DNA of 53,662 nt from Gammaproteobacteria bacterium 45_16_T64 (lineage in GTDB: Bacteria > Pseudomonadota > Gammaproteobacteria > Pseudomonadales > Ketobacteraceae), in assembly GCA_002162955.1 (NCBI GenBank), contig MABD01000021.1, positions 1-53,662 of the forward strand. Reading direction: 5' to 3'. This document shows, in pieces, positions 16,479 through 25,275 of the stretch. The notes under the pieces are model-generated. The model was not told the origin of the DNA, made no database searches, and saw only the letters and a program-made list of their open reading frames with translations. Each line of letters begins with the position of its first letter. Position 1 is the stretch's first letter. A program made the translations under genes and the position numbers.

Positions 16479-18494
16479 ATGAAGATTGGTATTAGAGGTA
16501 AGGTATGGACCGGCTATGGGTTAGTGGTGTTGGCGATTATTGCGAATGTAATCGTCACCTATATCGGTTTTTTCTACATAGAAAACAGTATTGATAGCGT
16601 TATAGAAGAAAGTCAGCCTAAGATAATCAATGCATTAGAAGTATCTAATCATATACGTTCTGGGTTGACGTCGTTAAGCGGGTATATGCTGTCTGCTGAT
16701 GTGGAGCAAAAAGACCAGTATCTCTCCTCTATCCATCTCGCGCGAGAGAGAATATCGTTGTTTGATGACATGCTGTTGTCTGACGTTGAAACAACAACGG
16801 CGGCTAATATCATGTCGCTGTTAGATCAGTCGGACAATATCAGTAAAGAGATCTTTGTGTATGTTCTCAATAAAGAGGAAAACCTCCCAGCGTTAAAAAT
16901 CACCCTTACGCATCTCGATCCGGTGTCTACCTCCATTATGAATATTCTTAATGACATGTTGCAGGAGGTAATATTATTACAAGAAGAAGATGGAGGCTTT
17001 GAGGATCTGATTACCCAAACCCAAGAGCTGCGGTATTCCTGGGCGATGTTAATAAGTCAAGCTAGAAATTACTTGGCGCTTCGGGATGAACGCAACTTAT
17101 CTGAAGTGTCGCTGTACACCCTGGGGGTAAAGCAGAAGTCCGACGAGCTAATGGAAGATGATGAAATGGATGATGATATTGTCGATTTTATCGAAGAAAT
17201 AAAAGAGAAAGAAACTCTGTATATAAAACACCTCGATGAAATGATTCACGTGCATAAAGCAGATGATTGGAAACGCGATAACTTTGTTTTCAAGTCTCAA
17301 CTGGTGCCCTTGTTTCATAGCTTAGATGCATCGCTGGATGTATTGATCGGTGAGAGCCACCGTCAAATTGGAGCGTCACGATTAAACCTCGTAAAAAGCA
17401 TCAACCTGTCTTCGAAAATTAACCTAATCGTGTTGGTGATATCGCTGATGATTGCGGTTTTCTGTGTTTACTTCAGCGGTAAATATATTATTGAACCCAT
17501 TTATAAGATAAGAGATGTATTGTTTGATGTCGCCCGTGGTGACGGTAATCTCAATGCTAGAATTGATGTGAAGCTGATGGATGAGGTGGGGGAGGCTGCG
17601 ACCTATTTTAATGAGTTATTGTCAAACTTCTGTGACACGGTATTGGTGATTCAGCAACAAACCGATGCATTATGTCAGAAGATCGAGAGGACAAATACGG
17701 TAATAGAACAAGTCATTATCAATATTGTGGAGGGTTTTGAATTGTCCGATCGCATAAGTTCGGCCAGTGATGACATTAAAAGCAATACCGACAATATCAT
17801 TAGCAAGACCTCAGAATCATCTTCGGAAGTACTTTATACCTCAGAGACAGTGACAAAAGGTGTGAAGACCATGGGCTTATTAAGTCAGCAATCGGACGCG
17901 CTTGGTAGCGGCATAACGACTCTACGGTTAGACGTGGTTAATCTATCAAAAAAAGGCAATTCGATGTTATCGATGATTGATGTGATCAAAACCATCGCCG
18001 ACCAGACTAACTTATTGGCACTAAACGCCGCGATCGAAGCGGCCAGGGCTGGGGAAAGTGGTAGGGGGTTTGCTGTGGTCGCTGATGAGGTCAGATCTCT
18101 GGCGCAGAAAACCCAAGAGTCCGCTGATCAAATTGCCAGTATGTTGCAAGAAAACCATTCCATCAGCCAAGCGCTGGATACCAAAATGGAGGCTACGGCC
18201 AATAGCACTAATTTATTGTCTGAGCAGATGGATACGGCAAAGCACTCAATTTTTGAAATACAAAACTGTGTTGAGAAGATAACGACCTTGTCGACGGAGG
18301 TGGTGGATTGCGCGCAGGTTCAAGGTGAACAGAGCAGTCGAATATCGGAAATACGTGAAAACCTTAATGCTATCGGTGCGTATAACAACCATATGGTCAA
18401 AGTGATGGAGACCAATATGTCAGAACTGAATGCCGTGGCGGAACGTTTAACGGAGACCATTTCTAACTATACAGCCAACGCACGAGGGGAGTAG
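16479..18494 (+). CDS. Methyl-accepting chemotaxis protein
   Basis: A 671-residue transducer starting one base after the P460 gene. Order: membrane helix 1 (about 8-33), a long helical periplasmic region (about 34-312) with an acidic patch ([13 protein letters not shown]), membrane helix 2 (about 314-334), a HAMP-like segment with [11 protein letters not shown], and the cytoplasmic signalling hairpin whose tip is [20 protein letters not shown] (about 505-524). There is no C-terminal receptor pentapeptide, so it probably depends on other receptors for methylation. Co-transcription with three periplasmic redox proteins suggests it senses a redox ligand or one of those proteins. No che genes are nearby. 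Confidence 0.93.
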   Translation: MKIGIRGKVWTGYGLVVLAIIANVIVTYIGFFYIENSIDSVIEESQPKIINALEVSNHIRSGLTSLSGYMLSADVEQKDQYLSSIHLARERISLFDDMLLSDVETTTAANIMSLLDQSDNISKEIFVYVLNKEENLPALKITLTHLDPVSTSIMNILNDMLQEVILLQEEDGGFEDLITQTQELRYSWAMLISQARNYLALRDERNLSEVSLYTLGVKQKSDELMEDDEMDDDIVDFIEEIKEKETLYIKHLDEMIHVHKADDWKRDNFVFKSQLVPLFHSLDASLDVLIGESHRQIGASRLNLVKSINLSSKINLIVLVISLMIAVFCVYFSGKYIIEPIYKIRDVLFDVARGDGNLNARIDVKLMDEVGEAATYFNELLSNFCDTVLVIQQQTDALCQKIERTNTVIEQVIINIVEGFELSDRISSASDDIKSNTDNIISKTSESSSEVLYTSETVTKGVKTMGLLSQQSDALGSGITTLRLDVVNLSKKGNSMLSMIDVIKTIADQTNLLALNAAIEAARAGESGRGFAVVADEVRSLAQKTQESADQIASMLQENHSISQALDTKMEATANSTNLLSEQMDTAKHSIFEIQNCVEKITTLSTEVVDCAQVQGEQSSRISEIRENLNAIGAYNNHMVKVMETNMSELNAVAERLTETISNYTANARGE

Positions 18495-18726
18495 CCCTTC
18501 CCTTATCTTGCTCTGCAATCGCTTCAATCTCGCCACTCACTGTGTTATTGACGTTAGGGAGTATGTGGCACCATAGATAATGGTGACCATCTGCAGGCGA
18601 ATTCTGTAAATACTCATTCAATGGAATATTTATGAACGCATACACGCTGTGAGAGTCAGATAAGTAGACCACACCGTAGTGGTGTTAGCGCTGAATAGAA
18701 TGATGAAAGCAAGAATGAAGGTAACA

Positions 18727-19590
18727 ATGCAGCTAAAAATAGAGTTATTAGGGTTTATTGCCCGTCGTGCGGTGAGCACATTACTGGTGTTGGGGTTAGT
18801 GATGACCAGCCCCTTGGTGTTGGCAGTACAACAATTTACCAGTGGAGAGCGCCAAGTGGTGTTGCTGGAGCTGTTTACCTCAGAAGGCTGTAGTAGTTGT
18901 CCGCCAGCAGATAAGTGGATCAGCACGCTAAAAACAACCCCAGGGCTTTGGGAAGACTTTGTTCCGGTGGCGTTTCACGTGGACTATTGGGATTGGATTG
19001 GGTGGAAGGATCGCTATGCAGAGCCGGAATTCAGTGCCCGTCAGCGACGTTATAAAGATCTAGGCTTTGCTCGCAGTGTGTATACCCCTGGTTTTTTTCT
19101 GGGGGGAGAGGAGTGGAAAGGGTGGTTTAAGGGGACCCCTCCGAATTGGCATAGTCTCAAAAAGGTGGGGCCGTTAGCCCTGTCTATTGAGGATAAGGGA
19201 GTTATTGATGTTGTGTTCTCACCCAGGTTTGACGCACTCAATATACGGCAAGTGAGTGATACCGGTAAGGCGCCAGAGACTTTGCAGTTACATATTGCGT
19301 TGCTTGGCTTTGACGAACAATCCCCCATTCGAGACGGCGAAAATACCGGTAAGAATCTTGTTCATGACTTTGTTGTGATGGACTATCGGGTTGTACGCTC
19401 GGATACGTTTACGCCAGCATCAGGGCCTCACACCACTGCACAACCCCAGACAAGGGCACCTTATGAGGGGGGAGAATATCAATGGAATACCAAGTACCTA
19501 CAGTCCACCTTAGCCAAAGGCATTGTGGCGTGGGTGACTACTGAGAACTCTCCAGAGCCACTTCAAGCCACCGGTGGCTATTTACGTTGA
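18727..19590 (+). CDS. Secreted DUF1223 protein (thioredoxin-like fold)
   Basis: The protein has a signal peptide followed by the DUF1223 hallmark VVLLELFTSEGCSSCPPADK with a CxxC pair, then VAFHVDYWDWIGWKDRYAEP and YTPGFFLGGEEWKGW. The family has a thioredoxin-like fold and is usually exported; its role is not established. Several in-frame starts exist (GTG 18679, ATG 18700, 18715, 18727). The last is preferred because GAAGG lies 5 bases upstream and it gives a normal-length signal peptide. It converges with the next gene, leaving only three bases between stops. Two different starts would only change the signal peptide length. Confidence 0.85.
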   Translation: MQLKIELLGFIARRAVSTLLVLGLVMTSPLVLAVQQFTSGERQVVLLELFTSEGCSSCPPADKWISTLKTTPGLWEDFVPVAFHVDYWDWIGWKDRYAEPEFSARQRRYKDLGFARSVYTPGFFLGGEEWKGWFKGTPPNWHSLKKVGPLALSIEDKGVIDVVFSPRFDALNIRQVSDTGKAPETLQLHIALLGFDEQSPIRDGENTGKNLVHDFVVMDYRVVRSDTFTPASGPHTTAQPQTRAPYEGGEYQWNTKYLQSTLAKGIVAWVTTENSPEPLQATGGYLR

Positions 19591-19593
19591 TAC

Positions 19594-20256
19594 CTAGCTT
19601 TGTGGTGTGCCTAAATTGTGTTTTCGAATGCGTTTGGCAACAATAATACCTAATAGAAAGCAGGCGACAGAAATACCGATAATGGTTATTCGATTGTCCA
19701 CTCCAGAGGCCACTGAACCACCGAGTAACACAAAAGATACTAAGCCTGGCATGATGCCAATAAAGGTGCCTAGGGCGAAGTCTCGCTGGCGCATGGAGGT
19801 TAATCCACAGCCGAAATTAACCGCATCAAAGGGGAGGTAGATTAGCCGCATGATCAACACGGTCATGAGGCCGTTATCACTGAGCTTTGCCTCCCATTTG
19901 ATGATGTCGTTATTCTCTCGCGCTTGAACCCAATCTCGGCCAAACCAACGGGCAACAACGAAGGCCAAATTCGCGCTGCAATTCTCGCCAATAATGGTAA
20001 ATAATACGCCATACCAAGGCCCAAACACCAGTCCTGAGGCAATGGTGAGCAGCGACGCGGGGAACAGAGTTAGCGGCCTAACGGTATATAATATGATGTA
20101 GATAAGAGCGGCATTAAAAAATCCCCACTGACGTAGCCAGTCGTTGAGTAAGTCAGGAATTTGGGTCAGCATCACATCGGATTGTAACCACAGGTAGAGC
20201 AATCCAAGCAATAGTACGCTCCATACGGAGATAACGATAAGTTTTAGGTATTGCAA
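19594..20256 (-). CDS. VTT-domain (TVP38/TMEM64-type) membrane protein
   Basis: A 220-residue inner-membrane protein with five to six hydrophobic segments and the VTT/SNARE-associated core: RPLTLFPASLLTIASGLVFGPWYG, then GENCSANLAFVVARWFGRDW and RLIYLPFDAVNFGCGLT. The DedA/TVP38 superfamily is linked to lipid scrambling and membrane homeostasis; the specific role here is not known. Translation appears to start at TTG, with AAGG eight bases before it and no in-frame ATG nearby. Confidence 0.88.
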   Translation of the reverse strand: MQYLKLIVISVWSVLLLGLLYLWLQSDVMLTQIPDLLNDWLRQWGFFNAALIYIILYTVRPLTLFPASLLTIASGLVFGPWYGVLFTIIGENCSANLAFVVARWFGRDWVQARENNDIIKWEAKLSDNGLMTVLIMRLIYLPFDAVNFGCGLTSMRQRDFALGTFIGIMPGLVSFVLLGGSVASGVDNRITIIGISVACFLLGIIVAKRIRKHNLGTPQS

Positions 20257-20328
20257 TGGAGAAGCCTTGGGTTGTGGGGTATTGAGTTGAGGCAGTGTAC
20301 TTGAGGATGAGCGAATGGCAACCGTAAC

Positions 20329-22560
20329 TTATTGAGTACTTAACCTATCTACTTCTCTTCGTTGTGCCCAGAGGGGTTTAGGTGAAAGAAGGTTTTCTGG
20401 CATACCTATGCTGGGGCGGTGGTAGTCGCAGACACCCTGCGGAAAAATCATTTGCAATTCTTCTTGCCTATTACTCATATCGATACCCCCATAGACATTA
20501 TTGCTAATAGCATTATTGACACTTTGTAGTTGGCATTTAAGGATCATGCCTTTTGCGTCTTCTCCAGCGACTTGTCGTGAAGTCTTAAAGGGTGGGTAGG
20601 TTTTTGTACAGGCTCCGCTGGCCTTGTTATTCCATTGACCGTCCCAGACATTCCCACCCTGTGCAATGATATTACCTTGATTGTCGAAGCAGCTGTCTGT
20701 TACTTGGTGGCTTTTCTTATGAAGCATCCATAGATGCATTTCGTCGAACGCTCTATCTGTAATATTGTTGTCTTTGTGGGATACCCAAATGCGGTGATTA
20801 TCGGCGTTTCCTATCGAGTCGATAATGCGTTTGCGGGCAGAAAGGCTAGCGAAGCTATGATGCATGTCTTGCTCGGTATCAAGGTAGTGGCGTATATCGA
20901 TGGTGGGGATATCCATTTTTCCAAGAAATACCATTCCAGAACGATAGGCCGCTTCAATGGCATCGATGTTGCCCTGTGTTCTTGCCGCTGGCCGATCTTT
21001 TTTCCAACGTAAATTAATATTGTGATGACTCCAGAGGCTAAAATCAGATAGATCGCTTCGTCCATCAATAAACCATAACCTGGCTTTCTTCATTCGTTGT
21101 GCAGAACGCCAGCCGCCAATTTTCTTATTGATGTCGAGGAAGGAATCAATAGAAATGGTTTTTTGTTGTAGGGCTTCCAGCCCATATTGGACTCCGACAT
21201 TATCCCATGTTGTTTGTGCAAAACCGTTCGATTTACCGTAGATCGCGTTGACGTCCTCCCAATGGCTCCAGTGAGTGCGGCGATAAACGTCTTTATGGTA
21301 GCGGAAAAAATTAACATGGAAGCGAGGGTTAACCACTACCTGTGCGGGGCCCCGCCATGAATGTGAACATTCGCTAATACCTTTGGGTGCGCTAGGCCAA
21401 TAACCATTGAGTATTTTAGCCAGGCGATAGGCGTTAGCATACGGGGGGTTGCTCATGCTTTTTGCACTTAAGCCCTCTATCTGGGTGCGGTTTTCCCAAT
21501 GCTGCCAATAGCTATTATGGCGATCGGTGACGTCAAAATAATATTCCATAGGGTCGCAATCTAATGCATAAACGGTTTGTGTAATCATGTCAGGATAGGA
21601 GTATTGAGGAATGGCAGCATTGAGTAACCCTGGCCTGTTTTGGGCCAGTAGATATTGCTGTAAGCCTCCTCCAGAACCGCCAATGCCAACGGTATAAATG
21701 GGATCTGCATACGCCGCTTGAAATTGTTTTTTAACACGCAGAGCCGTGTCTTCTTGGAGCCAAATATTAAAATTGTTGTCTGTTTCATTTCCGGTTGAAT
21801 AGGCAACGGCGTAGCCTTGAGCGATCTGATTATGGCGATGACGTAGTATTTTTTTGATCTTGATTTTTCCCTGATTAAAGCCAATACCAATACCACCATT
21901 AAATTGATATATAAGCACTTTATTCCATGGCGATAAATCGACTTTGTTAATGTTGTCATTGTCTCCTTTTAGCATGGCAATAACATAAATAAATCGATTT
22001 ATAGTTCCAGACTCCACTCGTACTATAAAGTCCTTTTCAGCACCATTAATAAGCACTTTTGCAATGTCGTTGTTGGCTTCTTCGATGGGGTAAAATTTCT
22101 TAGTATTCTTTCGATTATAGTAATAGTGCACGCGGGTTGGGAGTAGGCAGTCTTTACTGTAGCCAATGGGATGGCTATTGCTTTGTTTTGTTGTGGTCGC
22201 GTATACCGGAATGCCAATCTTATCTTGATTGTCAACCAAGGGTTGGCCTAAATAGGACTCTTCTGTTTGGCATAAGAAAGGATACTGCAATGGTCCAGCA
22301 AATAGAGGTGAGATTGGACCTACCTCTCCTAGCGTTATAGGGAAAGCAAAGTGCTCATCAGGCCTTTCAAACGTAGAAGGGTGAGGCCCTTTATAGGCTG
22401 CTCTAAAGGGGTTCTCGCTATCGGGAGGGACTCGCAGTACTACTTTTTCATCTTGGTCAAGCGATAGGTCAACTTGATTTCCCAGAAGAAGGCTGCATGC
22501 GGAGAGGGTAGCCACTCCGCAATAAATACCAAATAGTGCCATGATGAATCTATTACGCAT
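20329..22560 (-). CDS. DUF6351-family lipoprotein, alpha/beta-hydrolase-like
   Basis: A large (about 743-residue) exported protein beginning with a lipoprotein signal peptide; the lipobox LSAC places the lipidated Cys at residue 22. The sequence pattern (GPISPLFAGPLQYPFLCQTEE, VRVESGTINRFIYVI, DCDPMEYYFD) fits DUF6351. A GGSGGGLQQYLLAQNRPG segment resembles a nucleophile elbow of an alpha/beta hydrolase, and a DIRHYLD...HHSF region could carry the acid/base residues. Secreted hydrolysis of an ester or polyester is a guess. ATG 22560 is used in preference to the adjoining GTG. It lies downstream of trmA, separated by a terminator. Confidence 0.75.
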   Translation of the reverse strand: MRNRFIMALFGIYCGVATLSACSLLLGNQVDLSLDQDEKVVLRVPPDSENPFRAAYKGPHPSTFERPDEHFAFPITLGEVGPISPLFAGPLQYPFLCQTEESYLGQPLVDNQDKIGIPVYATTTKQSNSHPIGYSKDCLLPTRVHYYYNRKNTKKFYPIEEANNDIAKVLINGAEKDFIVRVESGTINRFIYVIAMLKGDNDNINKVDLSPWNKVLIYQFNGGIGIGFNQGKIKIKKILRHRHNQIAQGYAVAYSTGNETDNNFNIWLQEDTALRVKKQFQAAYADPIYTVGIGGSGGGLQQYLLAQNRPGLLNAAIPQYSYPDMITQTVYALDCDPMEYYFDVTDRHNSYWQHWENRTQIEGLSAKSMSNPPYANAYRLAKILNGYWPSAPKGISECSHSWRGPAQVVVNPRFHVNFFRYHKDVYRRTHWSHWEDVNAIYGKSNGFAQTTWDNVGVQYGLEALQQKTISIDSFLDINKKIGGWRSAQRMKKARLWFIDGRSDLSDFSLWSHHNINLRWKKDRPAARTQGNIDAIEAAYRSGMVFLGKMDIPTIDIRHYLDTEQDMHHSFASLSARKRIIDSIGNADNHRIWVSHKDNNITDRAFDEMHLWMLHKKSHQVTDSCFDNQGNIIAQGGNVWDGQWNNKASGACTKTYPPFKTSRQVAGEDAKGMILKCQLQSVNNAISNNVYGGIDMSNRQEELQMIFPQGVCDYHRPSIGMPENLLSPKPLWAQRREVDRLSTQ

Positions 22561-22630
22561 CACTCAAATATAAGTTGAAATCTACCTAAGTAGTATCATG
22601 ACAACAGATAAACTTAACACTATTTTTTCA

Positions 22631-22661
22631 TAAAAAAATCATGCTTTGGACTAGGAAAGCA
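22631..22661 (-). terminator. Rho-independent terminator of trmA
   Basis: On the minus strand, stem ATGCTTT/AAAGCAT (22655-22661 with 22640-22646, 8-nt loop) is followed after two bases by seven T residues (A-run 22631-22637 on the plus strand). It begins about 13 bases after the trmA stop. Confidence 0.75.
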
Positions 22662-22674
22662 TTAGCATTGAATG

Positions 22675-23757
22675 TTAACGCTTTTTTAATAGCACTCCGG
22701 ATTCGATGTGATGTGTATAAGGGAACTGGTCAAATATCGCATAATGTTCTATATCATGGGTTTTGGTCAGCGTTTCTAGATTATTCTTCAACGTTTCCGG
22801 GTTGCACGATATGTAGATTATGTTGTTGTATTGTTGGATCATTTTTACGGATTCATCATCGAGCCCGGCCCTAGGAGGATCCACTAATACGGTCTGAAAA
22901 TCATAGCTGTCGAGATCAATATCCTTTAATCGTCGAAACTCTCGTTGTTTCTGAATTGCTTGGGTAAATTCTTCTGCTGACATACGGACAAAGTGTAAAT
23001 TGTCGATGTTGTTTATGTCTTTGTTATATTGTGCCGCCTTAATCGATGTCTTGGAAATCTCTGTGGCGACAACTTGATTAAATGCACCCGCGAGCGCGAT
23101 AGAGAAGTTTCCGTTACCGCAGTAAAGTTCAAGAAGGTCGCCTTGCAGCCCTGTGGAGGCATGTTGAGCCCAACTCAACATCTTCTCATTCATCTTGGCA
23201 TTGGGTTGCGTAAAGCCGCCTTCAATTTGTTGATACTTAAAGGTCTTTCCGTCAATGTTAAGTTCTTCTAATACCCAGTCTTTTTCCAAAACAAGCTTTT
23301 GTTTTCTCGAACGCCCAATAACATGGACGTTGAGATTATCTTGAAGTGCTTTTGCCGCCTGCTCCCATTCTTCATTGAGCGCTTTGTGGTAGATAAGGGT
23401 GACCAACGCATCACCGGACAAAGTGGTAAGAAACTCAATCTGGAATAACTTGCGGCTGAGAATGTCCTGTTGGTTGACCGTTTCCATTAGCGGCGTCATG
23501 ATCTCGTTAATGCGGGTTGACGCGATTGGAAACTCAACGACTTCGTGAGGGTCGTTATTTTTGCCTCGTTCAAACATGGCGTAAAAACAACGACCTTTGG
23601 TATGCCAAATTCTAAATTCAGTGCGATAGCGAAAGTGTAGAGGGTCACTGGAAAAAACCTCGATTTCGGGCATTTCCATATCGCTAAATAGTGTCTGAAT
23701 CTGGGTCAATTTACTGTCTAGTAGACTCGCATAAGTCGTAGGGTCAGGAGTTTGCAT
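22675..23757 (-). CDS. trmA: tRNA (uracil-54-C5)-methyltransferase
   Basis: A 360-residue enzyme that methylates U54 of tRNA to ribothymidine using S-adenosylmethionine. It aligns nearly throughout with E. coli TrmA (366 residues): PLHFRYRTEFRIWH near the N-terminus, the SAM loop DLLELYCGNGNFSIALA, DPPRAGLD, the catalytic Cys318 in ISCNPETL and Glu352 in HHIESGVLL, with the same 34-residue spacing as the E. coli pair. The start at 23757 is chosen by homology; an upstream in-frame extension would add 44 residues and run through the promoter. It is monocistronic, with its own promoter and terminator. Confidence 0.96.
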   Translation of the reverse strand: MQTPDPTTYASLLDSKLTQIQTLFSDMEMPEIEVFSSDPLHFRYRTEFRIWHTKGRCFYAMFERGKNNDPHEVVEFPIASTRINEIMTPLMETVNQQDILSRKLFQIEFLTTLSGDALVTLIYHKALNEEWEQAAKALQDNLNVHVIGRSRKQKLVLEKDWVLEELNIDGKTFKYQQIEGGFTQPNAKMNEKMLSWAQHASTGLQGDLLELYCGNGNFSIALAGAFNQVVATEISKTSIKAAQYNKDINNIDNLHFVRMSAEEFTQAIQKQREFRRLKDIDLDSYDFQTVLVDPPRAGLDDESVKMIQQYNNIIYISCNPETLKNNLETLTKTHDIEHYAIFDQFPYTHHIESGVLLKKR

Positions 23758-23791
23758 GTTGAATCCGGTAAGCCTCTTTTTTGGAGCGCGC

Positions 23792-23820
23792 ATTATAAGG
23801 CAAAAGGCGGGCTTTGTGAT
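23792..23820 (-). promoter_or_regulatory. trmA promoter, rRNA-P1-like
   Basis: On the minus strand a perfect TATAAT -10 box (plus 23792-23797) is preceded at exactly 17 bases by ATCACA (plus 23815-23820, 4 of 6 to TTGACA). It is followed directly by a GC-rich discriminator GCGCGC. The E. coli trmA promoter is known to resemble rRNA P1 promoters and to be stringently controlled; the GC discriminator here suggests the same. The predicted leader is about 28 bases. Confidence 0.65.
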
Positions 23821-23897
23821 GAATAACTGGGCTACTGAGTTTAGGTTAAAAAATAACCTTGTTACGCTAGCCCCACGAATTCGTGGCATAGAGAAGC

Positions 23898-23946
23898 TTC
23901 TACCGTGTAACGCACAGAGTTATCCACAGAAAATGTTAGCAACTTT
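23898..23946. repeat. Copy 1 of a 49-bp direct repeat with a perfect DnaA box
   Basis: This copy contains TTATCCACA (23920-23928), an exact DnaA-box consensus, flanked by sequence shared with copy 2 at 24110-24158 (ACAGAGTTAYCCACAGAAA core). An imperfect inverted partner (TGTTAGCAAC) follows the box. It lies about 80 bases upstream of the trmA promoter. The 23758-24264 spacer otherwise contains no gene I can support. Confidence 0.55.
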
Positions 23947-24109
23947 TGGATCGGTGGTTCGTTTTAGTACGATCGAACGATAAATGTACCGAATGTCAGA
24001 TGACTGAATGGTGTAGTCGGTATTATTTACCAATTTCAACAGGATAGGTTGTTTAGGTGAAAAAATGATCGGTTGCTTGTGGGCCTTTAGTTTATTGGCG
24101 TTGAGAGGT

Positions 24110-24158
24110 TTCTACATCGTAATGCACAGAGTTACCCACAGAAATTGTGGGCAACTTT
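24110..24158. repeat. Copy 2 of the repeat, forming a 10-bp dyad of DnaA-like boxes
   Basis: GTTACCCACA (24131-24140) and TGTGGGCAAC (24146-24155) form a 10-bp inverted repeat with one mismatch and a 5-base loop. Each arm is one or two mismatches from TTATNCACA. It is about 80% identical by eye to copy 1, 212 bases away in the same orientation. It could be a replication-protein or regulator site or a REP-like palindrome. Confidence 0.5.
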
Positions 24159-24264
24159 AAAAATGGGGATATTTTTGAAACTATTCCGGTTAACTGAAGT
24201 GGGAATAACATAATGATCGAAGGTAACACTTATTTTGTTGTCGGTAGGGGGGCTGGTTGAATTC

Positions 24265-25008
24265 CTACAGGTCTAGCTGCTGTCGAATAAAAAACGACAT
24301 TTGCTCTGAACCGTCGGGGTCAGGGTGATAGTTGTCTCCACCAAAAGGGCTAATAGTTTGAATGAGTGGGACACCTATACCGTAAGTTTCGACATACTCT
24401 ACAGATTCATCTGCATTGGCTATGGTTCGGTAGCTTTCATTAAGTTGGTCAACATAAGGGAAGCAGGCACCGATAAAGGAGTTATCATCCAAAGGAGGAT
24501 AATAGGACATAAGGGCGATCGTAGCATTAGAGCTAGATTGGACTCTATTGATTATGTTTAGCATTTCTTCGTTAATATCCACAATTTCCTGAAGGCAAGC
24601 ATCGTGATTTAATATGCCATTACAATCACAGGCTGTTTCTTCAGGGGCCCCCGGTTTACTATTGGCGATAAGGTCGTTTAGGCCTCCGTTGATTACAACA
24701 TACCCGTAATCGGGGCCTTCTAGAGGAGGGGGAGCGTACTGTTCGTAGATTTCTCTAATCTTGGCACCTGTGGCGGGGTTTATGCGTACGGACTCTTGAA
24801 TTTCAAGTCCAATCCTATGTCCAACACTTTTACAGTTGATGCCGTGGTATGCCAGTATGGAATCACCGATCACTTGGATATTTAAGTCAGTGTTGTCATG
24901 TTCACTTGCTGGAATCGCTTTGTAGTCATCACAAATACTTTCTCCAACACATCCTGTTAATCCTATTGTTGCCGCTAACAACAATGTCCTTTGGTATTGA
25001 TACTTCAT
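24265..25008 (-). CDS. SGNH/GDSL-type hydrolase lipoprotein
   Basis: A 247-residue exported protein. The signal peptide ends in lipobox LTGC, with the lipidated Cys at residue 20. All SGNH blocks are visible: block I VIGDSILAYHG with nucleophile Ser50, block III INGGLND (about 107-112), and block V DNYHPD with Asp225 and His228 completing the triad. Several paired cysteines (CDCNGILNHDAC) suggest disulphides. Esterase or lipase activity toward an extracytoplasmic substrate is likely; the substrate is unknown. A strong AAGGAAG ribosome site precedes the ATG. Monocistronic. Confidence 0.87.
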   Translation of the reverse strand: MKYQYQRTLLLAATIGLTGCVGESICDDYKAIPASEHDNTDLNIQVIGDSILAYHGINCKSVGHRIGLEIQESVRINPATGAKIREIYEQYAPPPLEGPDYGYVVINGGLNDLIANSKPGAPEETACDCNGILNHDACLQEIVDINEEMLNIINRVQSSSNATIALMSYYPPLDDNSFIGACFPYVDQLNESYRTIANADESVEYVETYGIGVPLIQTISPFGGDNYHPDPDGSEQMSFFIRQQLDL

Positions 25009-25229
25009 GTTACTTCCTTTGCGAGCATACTACTTAGAGGACAGTGGCATCCTAGGTTGCCTAATCAAACTGCCGTTGAAATAAATAGGGGCAATACTAC
25101 TATCGCATTTGGGAAATAGAAACCGTCGGAAGGGCACAATTGAAAGGTTAAGGTTACGGTTTGTAATTGACGTTTAAAAGGTAAATATTGTCCTTCATTG
25201 ATGTTTACTTTTTTGTCGAAAAAGAAGGC

Positions 25230-25269
25230 AATACAGTAGAGTTTTTATTCTAAAAAACACTACTGTATT
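25230..25269 (-). terminator. Terminator hairpin after the SDR pair
   Basis: Arms 25230-25246 and 25253-25269 form a 17-bp stem with one mismatch (AATACAGTAG core) and a 6-nt loop, six bases past the stop of the downstream dehydrogenase. A CTTCTTTTT tract follows on the minus strand after a few bases. Confidence 0.7.
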
Positions 25270-25275
25270 TTGTAT

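Noticed and set aside
18463-18672. Minus-strand frame of 69 codons at the end of the chemoreceptor gene
   Set aside because: Short, overlaps the receptor 3' end, and shows no family resemblance. A small hairpin CACCAT/ATGGTG (18569-18585) lies within it but has no T-run, so it was not called a terminator.
23756-23983. Plus-strand frame of 75 codons across the trmA promoter
   Set aside because: It runs through the trmA -10 region and the DnaA-box repeat, with no ribosome site or similarity.
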